Source of the DNA: G965227875 sp965227875
GTDB taxonomy: Bacteria; Pseudomonadota; Alphaproteobacteria; Rhizobiales; JAJFHC01
NCBI GenBank assembly: GCA_965227875.1
Contig: OZ245783.1
Coordinates: 1,488,001 to 1,552,000 of the forward strand
DNA: 64,000 bases
Direction of reading: 5' to 3'
The notes under the pieces are model-generated. The model was not told the DNA's origin. It saw only the letters and a list, made by a program, of their open reading frames with translations, and searched no databases. Position 1 is the stretch's first letter; every line of letters begins with the position of its first letter. Position numbers and translations under genes: made by a program. Below are positions 52,163-61,014 of the stretch, piece after piece.

Positions 52163-54706
52163 ATGCCAATTTTCAGCACCGGACCGGACCACAATTTCGA
52201 ACGCAGGATCCTGCTTGCGCGGCTCGTGCTGCTGTGGGAGGCGATCTGGCGCACTTCGCTGCCCCTGCTGGTATTCTGCGGCCTCGTCGCCATCGCGATG
52301 CTGCTCGGCCTCTTCCAGATGCTCTCACGGCCCCTGCACGTCGGCGCCATCGGCCTGACCGCGATCGGTTTCCTGTGGACCCTGCGCCCGCTTCTCCGGG
52401 TCGCCATGCCCGGCCGTGAGGCCGCCCTGCGGCGGCTCGAGACCCGCAGCGGCCTCGAACACCGTCCGGCCACATCCTACGAAGACACGCTCGAAGCCGC
52501 ACCCGCGGACACGACCGGCCTCGCCCTGTGGCGGACCCACAAGGCGCGACTGCGGGAACGTATCGCGGGACTGAAGCCGGGCTGGCCAAGCCCGGGCCTG
52601 CCCGCCATCGATCCCAACGGCCTGCGCGTCATCGTCCTACTCGGCCTCGTGGTGGCGCTGACCTGGGCGGGCCCCGATGCCACCGACCGGGTGAGGGACG
52701 CGTTCAAGCCGCAGGCCTCCGCTGCAACCGGCGCCCGCACATGGGTCGACGCGTGGATCGCACCGCCTGGATATACCGGCCGCGCGCCCGTCTTCCTGTC
52801 CGGGGCGAACGTCACCGTGGCGGCCCAGGATCCGGACCGCGCTGTGGACGTGCCCGTGAACAGCGAACTGATCGTCAGGCTCACCGGTGCGGAGGATCCG
52901 GCCGCACGGATCGTCGGTGCGGACGCCGGCACGCAGACAGGCGAAAGCGGCACGGTCGATGAACCGGGCAAAAGCCACGCGTTCACCGACGACGGCAAGA
53001 ACATCAAGTCCCTGCGGCTGAAGCTCCTCGAGTCGGGACGCGCCGTGATCGAGGATGGCGGCAAGGAACTGGCGGGCTGGCGCTTCAGCGTCATCCCCGA
53101 CCGCGTGCCCAGCATCCGGCTCGACCGGGACGTCGCGCTGACCGGCGACCAGGCCGTCCGTTTCGGATACACCATTAACGACGATTACGGCGTCATTTCT
53201 GCGGCCGCCGCCTTCAAGCTGGCGCCTCCGGTGACCGGGGAAGACGACACGGCAAGCTTTGCACTGCCCGTCGCACCGCCCGATTTCGCGCTGGTCCTGC
53301 CCAAGGCGCGCGTCAAGTCCGCCGCCCAGAAGGTCTTTCGCGACCTTACCGCCCATCCCTGGGCGGGTCTCGACGTCGAACTGACGCTGACCGCGACGGA
53401 CGAGGCCGACCAGACCGGGTCGAGCGAACCGGTCGTCTTTACCCTGCCGGAACGCAATTTCCGCCAGCCGCTCGCCCGCGCCTTCATCGAGCAGCGCAAG
53501 CATCTCGTGCTCGAGAAGGACGCCGCGCCGAGAGTCGCCCGCGCCTTGTCCGGCCTGATGCTCGTGTCGGACCGCCTCAAGGTCGAGTCTTCGGTCTATC
53601 TCGGCATGTCCATGATCCACCACCGCCTGCGTCGGATGGACGACATGGACTCGCGCATGCACGCCGTCGATCTCCTGTGGGAACTAGCGCTGCGCGTGGA
53701 GGACGGCAACCTGTCGCTTGCCGAGCGCGAGTTGCGTGCCGCCCAGGAGGCCCTGCGCCGGGCCATTGCCGAGAATGCGCCGCCCGAGGAGATCCAGCGT
53801 CTGATGGACGAACTGCGGCAGGCCCTCGACAAGTTCATGCAGGCCATGGCCGAGCAGATGCGCCGCAATGCCCAGAACGGGAAACAGCAGCCCCAGCAGC
53901 AGTTGCCGCCCAACGCGCAGATGATCAATCCCCAGGATCTCGCGAAGATGATGGACATGATCGAGCAGCTGGCCAAGAACGGCGCCATGGACGCCGCCCA
54001 GGAACTGCTGTCGCAGCTCAACGACATTCTCGAGAACCTGCAGACGGCCCAGCCCATGCCGGGCCAGCAGGGGCAGCAGTCGCAGATGTCCAAGATGCTC
54101 GAGGAACTCGGCGAACTCATGGGCAAGCAGCAGGGCCTGATGGACGAGACCTTCCAGTCCGGACCAGACCGCCCCGGCCAGTCCAACCGCCAGGGCCAGT
54201 CCGGACAGAACCTGCAGGGCAACCAGAACTCCGGCCTCGCCCAGCGCCAGGACGGCATTCGCGACATGCTGGGCCAGCTCATGCAGCAGTTCGGTCCGGG
54301 CAACCGCAACGCCCCCAACGCGCTCGACCGCGCGGGACGCGCCATGGAGGATGCCGCCGACGCCCTGCGGAGAAACGACAACCCGGAAGCCGTCCAGCGC
54401 CAGGCCGAAGCCATCGACCAGATGCGCCAGGGCGCCAACCAGATGGCGCGCGAGATGCTGCAGGGCATGGGACAGGCCGAGAACCCGGGCCAGATGGGCC
54501 AGCAGCGCGGACGCGGCGAGGTCGACCCTCTGGGCCGCTCCACGCGGACACGCGGACCGGATTTCGGCAACTCGACCAAGGTCCCCAGCGAGATCGAGGT
54601 CCAGCGGGCACGCGAGATCATGCGCGAGCTTCAGAAACGTCTCGGCGAACGCTTCAGACCCGACATCGAGCTGAAATACATCGAACGTCTGCTCGACCGG
54701 TTCTGA
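52163..54706 (+). CDS. DUF4175/TIGR02302-type membrane protein
   Basis: An 847-residue protein. Two or three N-terminal hydrophobic segments (about residues 15-75, and one near 155) anchor a large region. The last ~300 residues are rich in Gln, Met and Asn (QQQLPPNAQM and MPGQQGQQSQMSKML). Length and composition fit the alphaproteobacterial low-complexity family TIGR02302, whose function is not established. The usual position after lysA is kept. ATG 52163 was chosen from MPIFSTGPDHNFERR; earlier ATGs add unconserved residues. Confidence 0.85.
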   Translation: MPIFSTGPDHNFERRILLARLVLLWEAIWRTSLPLLVFCGLVAIAMLLGLFQMLSRPLHVGAIGLTAIGFLWTLRPLLRVAMPGREAALRRLETRSGLEHRPATSYEDTLEAAPADTTGLALWRTHKARLRERIAGLKPGWPSPGLPAIDPNGLRVIVLLGLVVALTWAGPDATDRVRDAFKPQASAATGARTWVDAWIAPPGYTGRAPVFLSGANVTVAAQDPDRAVDVPVNSELIVRLTGAEDPAARIVGADAGTQTGESGTVDEPGKSHAFTDDGKNIKSLRLKLLESGRAVIEDGGKELAGWRFSVIPDRVPSIRLDRDVALTGDQAVRFGYTINDDYGVISAAAAFKLAPPVTGEDDTASFALPVAPPDFALVLPKARVKSAAQKVFRDLTAHPWAGLDVELTLTATDEADQTGSSEPVVFTLPERNFRQPLARAFIEQRKHLVLEKDAAPRVARALSGLMLVSDRLKVESSVYLGMSMIHHRLRRMDDMDSRMHAVDLLWELALRVEDGNLSLAERELRAAQEALRRAIAENAPPEEIQRLMDELRQALDKFMQAMAEQMRRNAQNGKQQPQQQLPPNAQMINPQDLAKMMDMIEQLAKNGAMDAAQELLSQLNDILENLQTAQPMPGQQGQQSQMSKMLEELGELMGKQQGLMDETFQSGPDRPGQSNRQGQSGQNLQGNQNSGLAQRQDGIRDMLGQLMQQFGPGNRNAPNALDRAGRAMEDAADALRRNDNPEAVQRQAEAIDQMRQGANQMAREMLQGMGQAENPGQMGQQRGRGEVDPLGRSTRTRGPDFGNSTKVPSEIEVQRAREIMRELQKRLGERFRPDIELKYIERLLDRF

Positions 54707-54795
54707 TCGCCCGGGGCCCCACCTGACCGCTTTTTTCCGCGCGCGGACTGTGCGAAGGTCGCGATCCCCATTTCGTTCTCCGCGATTGCTCCACC

Positions 54796-56034
54796 ATGTC
54801 CGACCAGACGGCGTCCGCCGACCTACACGATAGCCCGGAATCCTGGCGCCGCCTGTTCGTCGCCCTGCTGCTGAGCACCATCGGCGGCATCGGCCTGTGG
54901 TCGGTCGCGGTCTTCCTGCCCACCATAGAGGCCGAGTTCGGCGTCGACCGCGGCAGCGCCTCGCTGCCCTATACCGCGACGATGATCGGCTTCGCCATGG
55001 GCGGCATCCTCATGGGCCGACTGTCCGACCGATTCGGGATCTTCGTGCCCCTCGTCGTTGGCACCCTCGTGCTGGGCACCGGCTATATCGCCGCCTCGGC
55101 GGCCACCGAACTCTGGCAGTTCATTCTCGCCCAGGCTGTCCTGATCGGCATGTTCGGAAGCTCCGCCACCTTCGGTCCGCTGGTGGCGGACGTCTCGTTG
55201 TGGTTCAGGCGGAAACGAGGCATCGCCGTGGCCATCGTCGCCAGCGGCAACTACCTCGCCGGGACCATCTGGCCGCCCATCCTGCAGTTCGCCATCGAGA
55301 CCCATGGCTGGCGCCAGACGCACATGGGCATCGGCGTGTTCTGCATCGTGACCATGCTGCCGCTGGCGGCCTTCCTGCGCCGCCGGGCCAACCTGGACGA
55401 CGACGTCGAACCGGTCGCGGCGGCGGCCGGAAGCTTCGTGTCCGGCGCCAGGCCCGAGCGGCCCGCCGGACTGCAGATCATCCTCGTCATGGCCGGCATC
55501 GCGTGCTGCATCGCCATGGCCATGCCGCAGGTCCATATCGTCGCCTATTGCGGCGACCTCGGTTTCGGGCCGGCACGCGGCGCGGAAATGCTGTCGCTCA
55601 TGCTCGGGCTCGGCGTCGTCAGCCGGCTCGTCTCGGGCATCATCGCCGACCGCATCGGCGGCATCGGCGTACTCATCCTCGGGTCCACGCTGCAATGCAT
55701 GGCCCTGATGTTCTACATCCCGTTCGACGGGCTCGTTTCGCTTTATCTCGTCTCGGCCCTGTTCGGCCTGTCCCAGGGCGGCATCGTGCCGAGCTATGCG
55801 CTGATCGTGCGCGAGTATTTCCCCTCCCGCGAGGCGGGGACGCGGATATCGGTCGTCCTGATGGCGACGGTCGCCGGCATGGCGATCGGCGGTTGGATGT
55901 CCGGCGAGATCTACGATCTCACGGGATCCTACCGGATCGCCTTCCTCAACGGCATCGCCTTCAATCTCCTGAACATGGCGGTCGGATTCTGGCTGCTTTT
56001 CCGCCGTTCATCCTTGCGGCCGGCCCCCGCCTGA
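54796..56034 (+). CDS. MFS transporter
   Basis: A 412-residue carrier with twelve membrane segments. The loop 2-3 motif is MGRLSDRFGIFVPL near residue 74, and GIIADRIGGIGVLI appears in the second half near 280. The general pattern resembles monocarboxylate/oxalate-formate type carriers. It is a single gene between the DUF4175-type gene and hpt (convergent), with no clear substrate link. Confidence 0.87.
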   Translation: MSDQTASADLHDSPESWRRLFVALLLSTIGGIGLWSVAVFLPTIEAEFGVDRGSASLPYTATMIGFAMGGILMGRLSDRFGIFVPLVVGTLVLGTGYIAASAATELWQFILAQAVLIGMFGSSATFGPLVADVSLWFRRKRGIAVAIVASGNYLAGTIWPPILQFAIETHGWRQTHMGIGVFCIVTMLPLAAFLRRRANLDDDVEPVAAAAGSFVSGARPERPAGLQIILVMAGIACCIAMAMPQVHIVAYCGDLGFGPARGAEMLSLMLGLGVVSRLVSGIIADRIGGIGVLILGSTLQCMALMFYIPFDGLVSLYLVSALFGLSQGGIVPSYALIVREYFPSREAGTRISVVLMATVAGMAIGGWMSGEIYDLTGSYRIAFLNGIAFNLLNMAVGFWLLFRRSSLRPAPA

Positions 56035-56058
56035 CCGACGCGCGTCACCCCGGCCGGG

Positions 56059-56607
56059 TCATCCCGCCGGAACGACGTGGCCGACGAAGGGCAGTTCGCG
56101 GAAGGCGTGGGCCATGTCCATCCCGTATCCGACGACGAACAGGTCCGGACACTCGAAACCGACGAAGTCGGCATCGATTTCGGAGGCCCGCTTGCCCGGC
56201 TTGTCGAGCAGGACGCAGGTCTTGACCATACGCGCGCCGCGCGCGGCCATCAGGTCCTTCGCATAGGCGAGCGTACGGCCCGATTCCAGGATGTCGTCGA
56301 TCAGCAGGACGCTTCGGCCCTTCACGTCGCTTTCGATGTCGCGCAGCACGGTGACATGTCCGCTCGAGACGGTCGCGTCACGGTAGCTCGACAGGCTGAT
56401 GAACTCCACCTCCGGCGAAAGCCCCGCCCAGTGAAGCGCGCGAAGCAGGTCGGCGGTGAAGATGAAACTTCCCTTGAGCACCGCGACGACGAGCAGCTTC
56501 TCCATGTTCGCATCGCGAATCTGGGCCGCCAGTTCCTCGACGCGCTGGGCGATCTTCTCGGCATCGTGGAGGACCTCGATGCGATGGTTCTTGAGTTCAG
56601 GCGTCAT
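56059..56607 (-). CDS. hpt: hypoxanthine phosphoribosyltransferase
   Basis: A 182-residue purine-salvage enzyme. The PRPP-binding motif VLLIDDILESGRTL is near residue 95 and an N-terminal VLKGSFIFTADLLRAL supplies the pyrophosphate loop. KRASEIDADFVGFECPDLFVVGYGMD completes the type I PRTase signature. It makes IMP/GMP from hypoxanthine/guanine and PRPP. Its gene starts two bases after the stop of the zinc-ribbon gene, and hpt near ftsEX is usual in alphaproteobacteria. Confidence 0.94.
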   Translation of the reverse strand: MTPELKNHRIEVLHDAEKIAQRVEELAAQIRDANMEKLLVVAVLKGSFIFTADLLRALHWAGLSPEVEFISLSSYRDATVSSGHVTVLRDIESDVKGRSVLLIDDILESGRTLAYAKDLMAARGARMVKTCVLLDKPGKRASEIDADFVGFECPDLFVVGYGMDMAHAFRELPFVGHVVPAG

Positions 56608-56609
56608 GC

Positions 56610-57362
56610 TCAGAACACGGCGCCGGTGTCGGACTGGCGGGCGAACCGCACCTGAATGTCCTGGGCTTCGGATGGCGGCGACGCCAGCCTCGCGACAAAG
56701 GGCACGGCCTCATCCGGATTGAGCGGTTCTTTTCGCACGTTCATGCTCCAATGGTACAGTTCCTGGCGGGCGCCGTCGCGCAGGCTGAACCTCAGGCGCG
56801 GCACGGATTTCGGTTCAGGCGAAATATTCACGATTTCTCCCCTGATGGCCAGTACCGGCATGCCGTTTTCGAACTGCTGTTCCGTGGCGAGGTTGCGAAA
56901 CTCCATTCCGCGCACGTTGACCGGCAGGCCGACCGCCGCATAGAGCGTCGCCACGGTCGGCAGGGTGCGCACCACCGGCACGCGGAACTGGACCGCAAGG
57001 ACGATCGCCGCCGCCAGGCTGCCGGTGAGCAGGAGCCAGCCGCGCAGGTTGCCGCGGCGCTTGCGGGCGCGGGCGCGCAACCGGTCCGTCGTCCGCCGGG
57101 ATGCCTTCAGGAGACGGGCCGCCTCCGTCTCCACGTCGATGGACCCGGTCCCGCCCGACGTCGGACGCACGTCATGCGATTCACCCGCGTTGTCCGGTCC
57201 CGGGCCGGGCGATGGCGCGTCGAGATCCAGCACGTCTTCGGGGATGTATTTCTGGAACCACGTATTGCTGCATTTCGTGCAGCGGACGGTCCGCCCGTTC
57301 GGGTTGAAACTGTCGGGTTTCACCGTGTAGCGTGTAGCGCACTCTGGACAGACGATTATCAT
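56610..57362 (-). CDS. MJ0042 zinc-ribbon membrane protein
   Basis: A 250-residue protein that begins with a zinc ribbon: CPECATRY and CTKCSNTW, the MJ0042/zinc_ribbon_4 type. A basic region RARARKRRGN precedes one membrane segment (about residues 117-136). The C-terminal part (VLAIRGEIVNISPEP and LRFSLRDGARQELYHWSM) matches DUF3426. ATG 57362 starts right at the ribbon. Function unknown; proteins with this plan are often encoded beside ftsE. It is divergent to ftsE across a gap with CtrA-like boxes. Confidence 0.87.
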   Translation of the reverse strand: MIIVCPECATRYTVKPDSFNPNGRTVRCTKCSNTWFQKYIPEDVLDLDAPSPGPGPDNAGESHDVRPTSGGTGSIDVETEAARLLKASRRTTDRLRARARKRRGNLRGWLLLTGSLAAAIVLAVQFRVPVVRTLPTVATLYAAVGLPVNVRGMEFRNLATEQQFENGMPVLAIRGEIVNISPEPKSVPRLRFSLRDGARQELYHWSMNVRKEPLNPDEAVPFVARLASPPSEAQDIQVRFARQSDTGAVF

Positions 57363-57436
57363 TACGGTAGGCGCAGTGGAGGATGCCGTCGTCGCCGGCG
57401 CGGAATGAAAATTCCGGGGACACCCTTCTCCCTTGT

Positions 57437-57482
57437 TTAACGCTTCCTTACATAAAACCATGCACGGTTAAGGCGCAGTTAA
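57437..57482. promoter_or_regulatory. two CtrA-like boxes upstream of ftsE
   Basis: TTAA-GGCGCAG-TTAA at 57468-57482 is an exact TTAA-N7-TTAA CtrA box. TTAA-CGCTTCC-TTAC at 57437-57451 matches at seven of eight fixed positions. Both lie in the 152-bp gap shared by ftsE and the divergent zinc-ribbon gene, where the cell-cycle regulator CtrA could control either. Confidence 0.6.
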
Positions 57483-57514
57483 ATCGGGTGTCGAACGGAA
57501 ACGGGAAACCCAAG

Positions 57515-58174
57515 GTGATTCACTTCGAAAATGTCGGTCTGCGCTACGGAATGGGCCCCGAGGTCCTGCGCGACGTCAGCTTCCATCTCGAGCCCGGCTC
57601 CTTTCATTTCCTGACCGGCGCCTCGGGTGCCGGCAAGACGTCCCTGCTCAAGCTCCTTTTTCTCGCGCTGAGGCCGACGCGCGGGCTGATCTCGCTCTTC
57701 GGCAAGGACGTGGCGACCCTGCCCCGGTCCCAGCTGCCCGACCTGCGCCGACGCATCGGCGTCGTCTTCCAGGAGTTCCGCCTGCTCGACCACCTGACCA
57801 CGTTCGAGAATGTCGCCCTGCCCCTGCGCGTGCGCGGCAACGAACCGGTGAGCTATAGCGGCGACGTGTTCGAACTGCTCGACTGGGTCGGGCTCGGCGA
57901 ACGGATCAACGCCTATCCGCCGGTTCTCTCCGGAGGGGAGAAGCAGCGCACGGCCATCGCCCGTGCCGTGATCGGCCGGCCACAGCTGCTTCTCGCCGAC
58001 GAGCCGACGGGCAACGTCGATCCGAACCTCGCCCGCCGCCTGCTCAGGCTTTTCGTGGAACTGAACAAGCTGGGCACGACCGTCCTGATCGCCACCCACG
58101 ATGTCGGCCTCATGGACCAGTTCCGCGCCCCGCGCCTCATCCTCAAAAAAGGCGAGCTGCATATCGAACAATGA
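57515..58174 (+). CDS. ftsE: cell division ATP-binding protein FtsE
   Basis: A 219-residue ABC ATPase. Walker A GASGAGKTSLLKLL is near residue 38, the signature is LSGGEKQRTAIARA, Walker B LLADEPTGNVD, and the H-loop IATHD. Length equals the usual FtsE (about 220). The start is GTG 57515 with GGGAAA upstream; a GTG at 57489 in frame is possible. FtsE with FtsX controls septal peptidoglycan hydrolases. Its stop overlaps the ftsX start (ATGA). Confidence 0.94.
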   Translation: MIHFENVGLRYGMGPEVLRDVSFHLEPGSFHFLTGASGAGKTSLLKLLFLALRPTRGLISLFGKDVATLPRSQLPDLRRRIGVVFQEFRLLDHLTTFENVALPLRVRGNEPVSYSGDVFELLDWVGLGERINAYPPVLSGGEKQRTAIARAVIGRPQLLLADEPTGNVDPNLARRLLRLFVELNKLGTTVLIATHDVGLMDQFRAPRLILKKGELHIEQ

Positions 58175-59151
58175 CGCAGTCCGCCGAAATACAGGCAGAA
58201 GCCCCCGAAAGGGAAGAGCCGGCCGGCGCCATACGGCCGACCGCGCCCGGTTCTCACGGGTCGCGCATCATGCCCCAGTCCACCACGGCGAGCCGCACGC
58301 TCATCATGGTCATGGCCGTGATGTGCTATCTCGCCTGCCTCGCGCTCGGCTCCGTCATCGTGATCACCAACGCGGTGAACACATGGACGTCGGACATCTC
58401 GAGCCAGATCACGATCCAGATCAAGCCCGTCGACGGCCGCCGGATGGAGAACGAGATCCGCCAGACCCTGGCCATCCTGCGCGAGACGCCCGGCGTGAAG
58501 GACGCCATCGTGCTCAGCGACGAGGACACCGCGGACCTGCTGGAACCCTGGCTCGGGCAGGGCGAGATCCTTGCCGAACTGCCCGTGCCCCGCATCATCA
58601 CCGTCGGCATAGATCCGCGCAACCCGCCCGACACGGTGGCGCTGGACGCAGCGCTGAAGGACAAGGTGCCGGGGGCCACCGTCGACACGCACCGCCAGTG
58701 GCAGGCCCATCTCACCCGCACCGCGGGCACGTTGCGGCTTATCGGCTACGGGGTGCTGATCCTCATATCGGTGACGACAGTGGCCATCGTGATCTTCGCC
58801 ACCCGGTCGGCGCTGGCCGCCAACCGGGACATCGTCGAGGTGCTGCATCTTGTCGGCGCCTACGACAACTTCATCGCCATACAGGTGCAGTGGCACTTCC
58901 TGCAGCTCGGCCTCAAGGCGGGCCTCATCGGCGGCGCGGCCGGCGTCGCCACATTCATCGCGCTCGGCCTTTACGCCAGCGGACAGTTCAGCGGCGGTTT
59001 CCCGCAGGGTTTCGCAGCGCTCGTATCGGGTCCTGCCGGAATCTCGGTCACCGGATACCTGCTCTTCCTCCTCGTGCCCGCCTTCGCCACCCTGATCAGC
59101 GTCCTGACCGCCCGCATGGCCGTCCTGCGCATTCTCTCCAGCGTTCTCTAG
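58171..59151 (+). CDS. ftsX: cell division protein FtsX
   Basis: A 326-residue membrane protein. The first membrane segment (about residues 48-70) is followed by a periplasmic domain of ~110 residues, then three segments at about 190-215, 240-265 and 285-310. This is the FtsX plan. An N-terminal cytoplasmic tail of ~45 residues, rich in Glu/Ala, is longer than in E. coli relatives. Translation is coupled to ftsE by the ATGA overlap. A large tandem repeat array begins 62 bp after its stop. Confidence 0.92.
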   Translation: MTQSAEIQAEAPEREEPAGAIRPTAPGSHGSRIMPQSTTASRTLIMVMAVMCYLACLALGSVIVITNAVNTWTSDISSQITIQIKPVDGRRMENEIRQTLAILRETPGVKDAIVLSDEDTADLLEPWLGQGEILAELPVPRIITVGIDPRNPPDTVALDAALKDKVPGATVDTHRQWQAHLTRTAGTLRLIGYGVLILISVTTVAIVIFATRSALAANRDIVEVLHLVGAYDNFIAIQVQWHFLQLGLKAGLIGGAAGVATFIALGLYASGQFSGGFPQGFAALVSGPAGISVTGYLLFLLVPAFATLISVLTARMAVLRILSSVL

Positions 59152-59213
59152 ACAATACCGACGCCCGCACCCGGCTCCCCGCGAGATCAAAGCGCCAGCA
59201 CGGTGCAGGTCTT

Positions 59214-60075
59214 CTGGATTCCGGCCTTCGCCGGAAATTCGTCAACCCCGAATTCCTGACGAAAGTCAGGATCCAGCAGCGGCCTCACCCCGCGCGATGT
59301 CAAACACGTCGACGCCGGGACCTCCTCATGGCTTCCGGCCTTCGCCGGAAAATCGACCCCCCCGAATTCCTGACGAAAGTCAGGATCCAGCAGCAGCCTC
59401 GCCCCGCGCGATGTCAAACATGTCGACGCCAAGCCCGTCTCATGGATTCCGGCTTTCGCCGGAAATCCGGTCGCCCCGCATTCCTGACGAAAGTCAGGAC
59501 CCAGCAGCGGCCTCGCCGCGCGCGATCTGCAACACGTCGATGCCGGGTCTGCCTCATGGATTCCGGCCTTCGCCGGAAATTCGCTCGTCCCGCATGCCTG
59601 ACGAAAGTCAGGACCCAGCAGCAGCCTCGCCACGCGCGATGCCCAACACGTCGACGCCGCGCCCGTCTCATGGATTCCGGCTTTCGCCGGAAATCCGGTC
59701 GCCCCGCATTCCTGACGAAAGTCAGGACCCAGCAGCGGCCTCGCCGCGCGCGATCTGCAACACGTCGATGCCGGGTCTGCCTCATGGATTCCGGCCTTCG
59801 CCGGAAATTCGCTCGTCCCGCATGCCTGACGAAAGTCAGGACCCAGCAGCAGCCTCGCCACGCGCGATGCCCAACACGTCGACGCCGCGCCCGCCTCATG
59901 GATTCCGGCTTTCGCCGGAAATTCGACCCCCCCGAATTCCTGACAAAAGTCAGGACCCAGCAGTCGCCTCGCCCCGCGCGATGTCCAACATGTCGACGCC
60001 GGGCCCGCCTCATGGATTCCGGCCTTCGCCGGAAATCCGGCCGTCCCGAATTCCTGACGAAAGTCAGGATCCAGA
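59214..60075. repeat. 114-bp tandem repeat array, eight units (last partial)
   Basis: Units begin near 59214, 59328, 59442, 59556, 59670, 59784, 59898 and 60012, an exact 114-bp period. Each contains hairpin A (TTCCGGCYTTCGCCGGAA), hairpin B (TTCCTGACGAAAGTCAGGA, GAAA loop) and a conserved non-hairpin block (CAGCAGC..GCCTCGCC and ACACGTCGA). Units 3-4 and 5-6 are identical but for one base, so a 228-bp dimer was copied recently. The period is divisible by three, which creates long but spurious frames. It fills the gap between ftsX and the acyltransferase gene. Confidence 0.9.
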
Positions 60076-60188
60076 CACGGCGTTGCCGCCCATGGCGGAC
60101 CTCGAGGCCCGGCAGGCGCCTTCCCTGTCTTGGCAAATGGCGGGGCGGCGGTCATCATGGCGCCAGGGACAAGGGAGGATGGCCTGCC

Positions 60189-60920
60189 GTGATCTGGCTG
60201 AGATCACTGGTGTTCAACGTGGTGTTCTACGTCAACCTGATCGGGCAGATGCTCATCTATCTGCCCGTGCTCGCGTTGCCGCGCGCCTGGGGGTGGTGGA
60301 TCGTGCCGAGTTGGGCGCGCTCGTCGATCTGGCTGCTCCGCGTCATCGCCGGCACCCGCATGGACATCCGCGGCCGGGAGAACCTGCCCCGGGGGAGCTT
60401 TCTCGTCGCCGCCAAGCACCAGTCACTGTGGGAGACCTTTGCCCTGATCCCGCTGTTCCCGCTGCCCGCCTTCGTGCTCAAGCGGGAACTCAACTGGATC
60501 CCCTTCTTCGGATGGTACGCGATGAAGTTCCGCATGATCGGCATCCGGCGCGGGTCCGGCGGACGCGGGGTCCGAAGCCTGCTGGAGGCCGCCCGCGAAG
60601 CGCTCGCCCGCGAGGACCGCCAGATCATCATCTTCCCCGAAGGCACCCGGCGTCCCGTCGGCGCGCCGCCGCACTACAGGGCCGGCATCGGCGCGCTTTA
60701 TGCCGACACCGGCCTGCCCTGCGTTCCCGTCGCCCTCAATTCGGGTCTTTTCTGGCCGCGACGGCGGTTTCTGCGATATCCGGGCACGATCACGCTCGAG
60801 ATCCTCGAACCGATCCCGCCGGGCCTCGACCAGGACGCGTTCATGCGCGAGCTGCAGACCCGCATCGAAGCCGCCTCCGACCGGCTGGTGAAGGAGGCCC
60901 GGGCGTTATCCGATCGGTAA
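60189..60920 (+). CDS. lysophospholipid acyltransferase (PlsC-type)
   Basis: A 243-residue membrane-associated acyltransferase from GTG 60189 (GGGAGGA about nine bases upstream). One or two N-terminal hydrophobic segments precede the active-site region KHQSLWET, which is HX4E rather than the textbook HX4D. IIIFPEGTRRP is the second substrate motif. It should acylate 1-acyl-glycerol-3-phosphate to phosphatidate. The Glu variant occurs in some alphaproteobacterial relatives to my knowledge, so activity is likely. The array lies just upstream and may contain its promoter. Confidence 0.88.
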   Translation: MIWLRSLVFNVVFYVNLIGQMLIYLPVLALPRAWGWWIVPSWARSSIWLLRVIAGTRMDIRGRENLPRGSFLVAAKHQSLWETFALIPLFPLPAFVLKRELNWIPFFGWYAMKFRMIGIRRGSGGRGVRSLLEAAREALAREDRQIIIFPEGTRRPVGAPPHYRAGIGALYADTGLPCVPVALNSGLFWPRRRFLRYPGTITLEILEPIPPGLDQDAFMRELQTRIEAASDRLVKEARALSDR

Positions 60921-60949
60921 GGTTTCGCGAGTACAAACTAAGAACATTT

Positions 60950-60978
60950 TTGACTCCACCGGGCGGCGGACGTATGCT
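60950..60978 (+). promoter_or_regulatory. sigma-70-like promoter of nrdJ
   Basis: TTGACT (60950-60955), a 17-base spacer and TATGCT (60973-60978). The predicted start would leave a leader of only about 30 bases before the GTG start of nrdJ, so there is no room for a cobalamin riboswitch. Confidence 0.6.
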
Positions 60979-61014
60979 TGCCGGCCTTCGTTCCTCCCGC
61001 TCAGGACCGGTTCC

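Noticed and set aside
59214..60075. CRISPR array
   Set aside because: The whole 114-bp unit is repeated with no unique spacers, the units are far too long, and no cas genes are in the window.
59187..60158. Long frames on both strands with 38-residue repeats
   Set aside because: The 114-bp period is a multiple of three, so several frames stay open across the array. They lack ribosome sites, encode hairpin sequence and read as arginine/proline-rich text; typical repeat translations.
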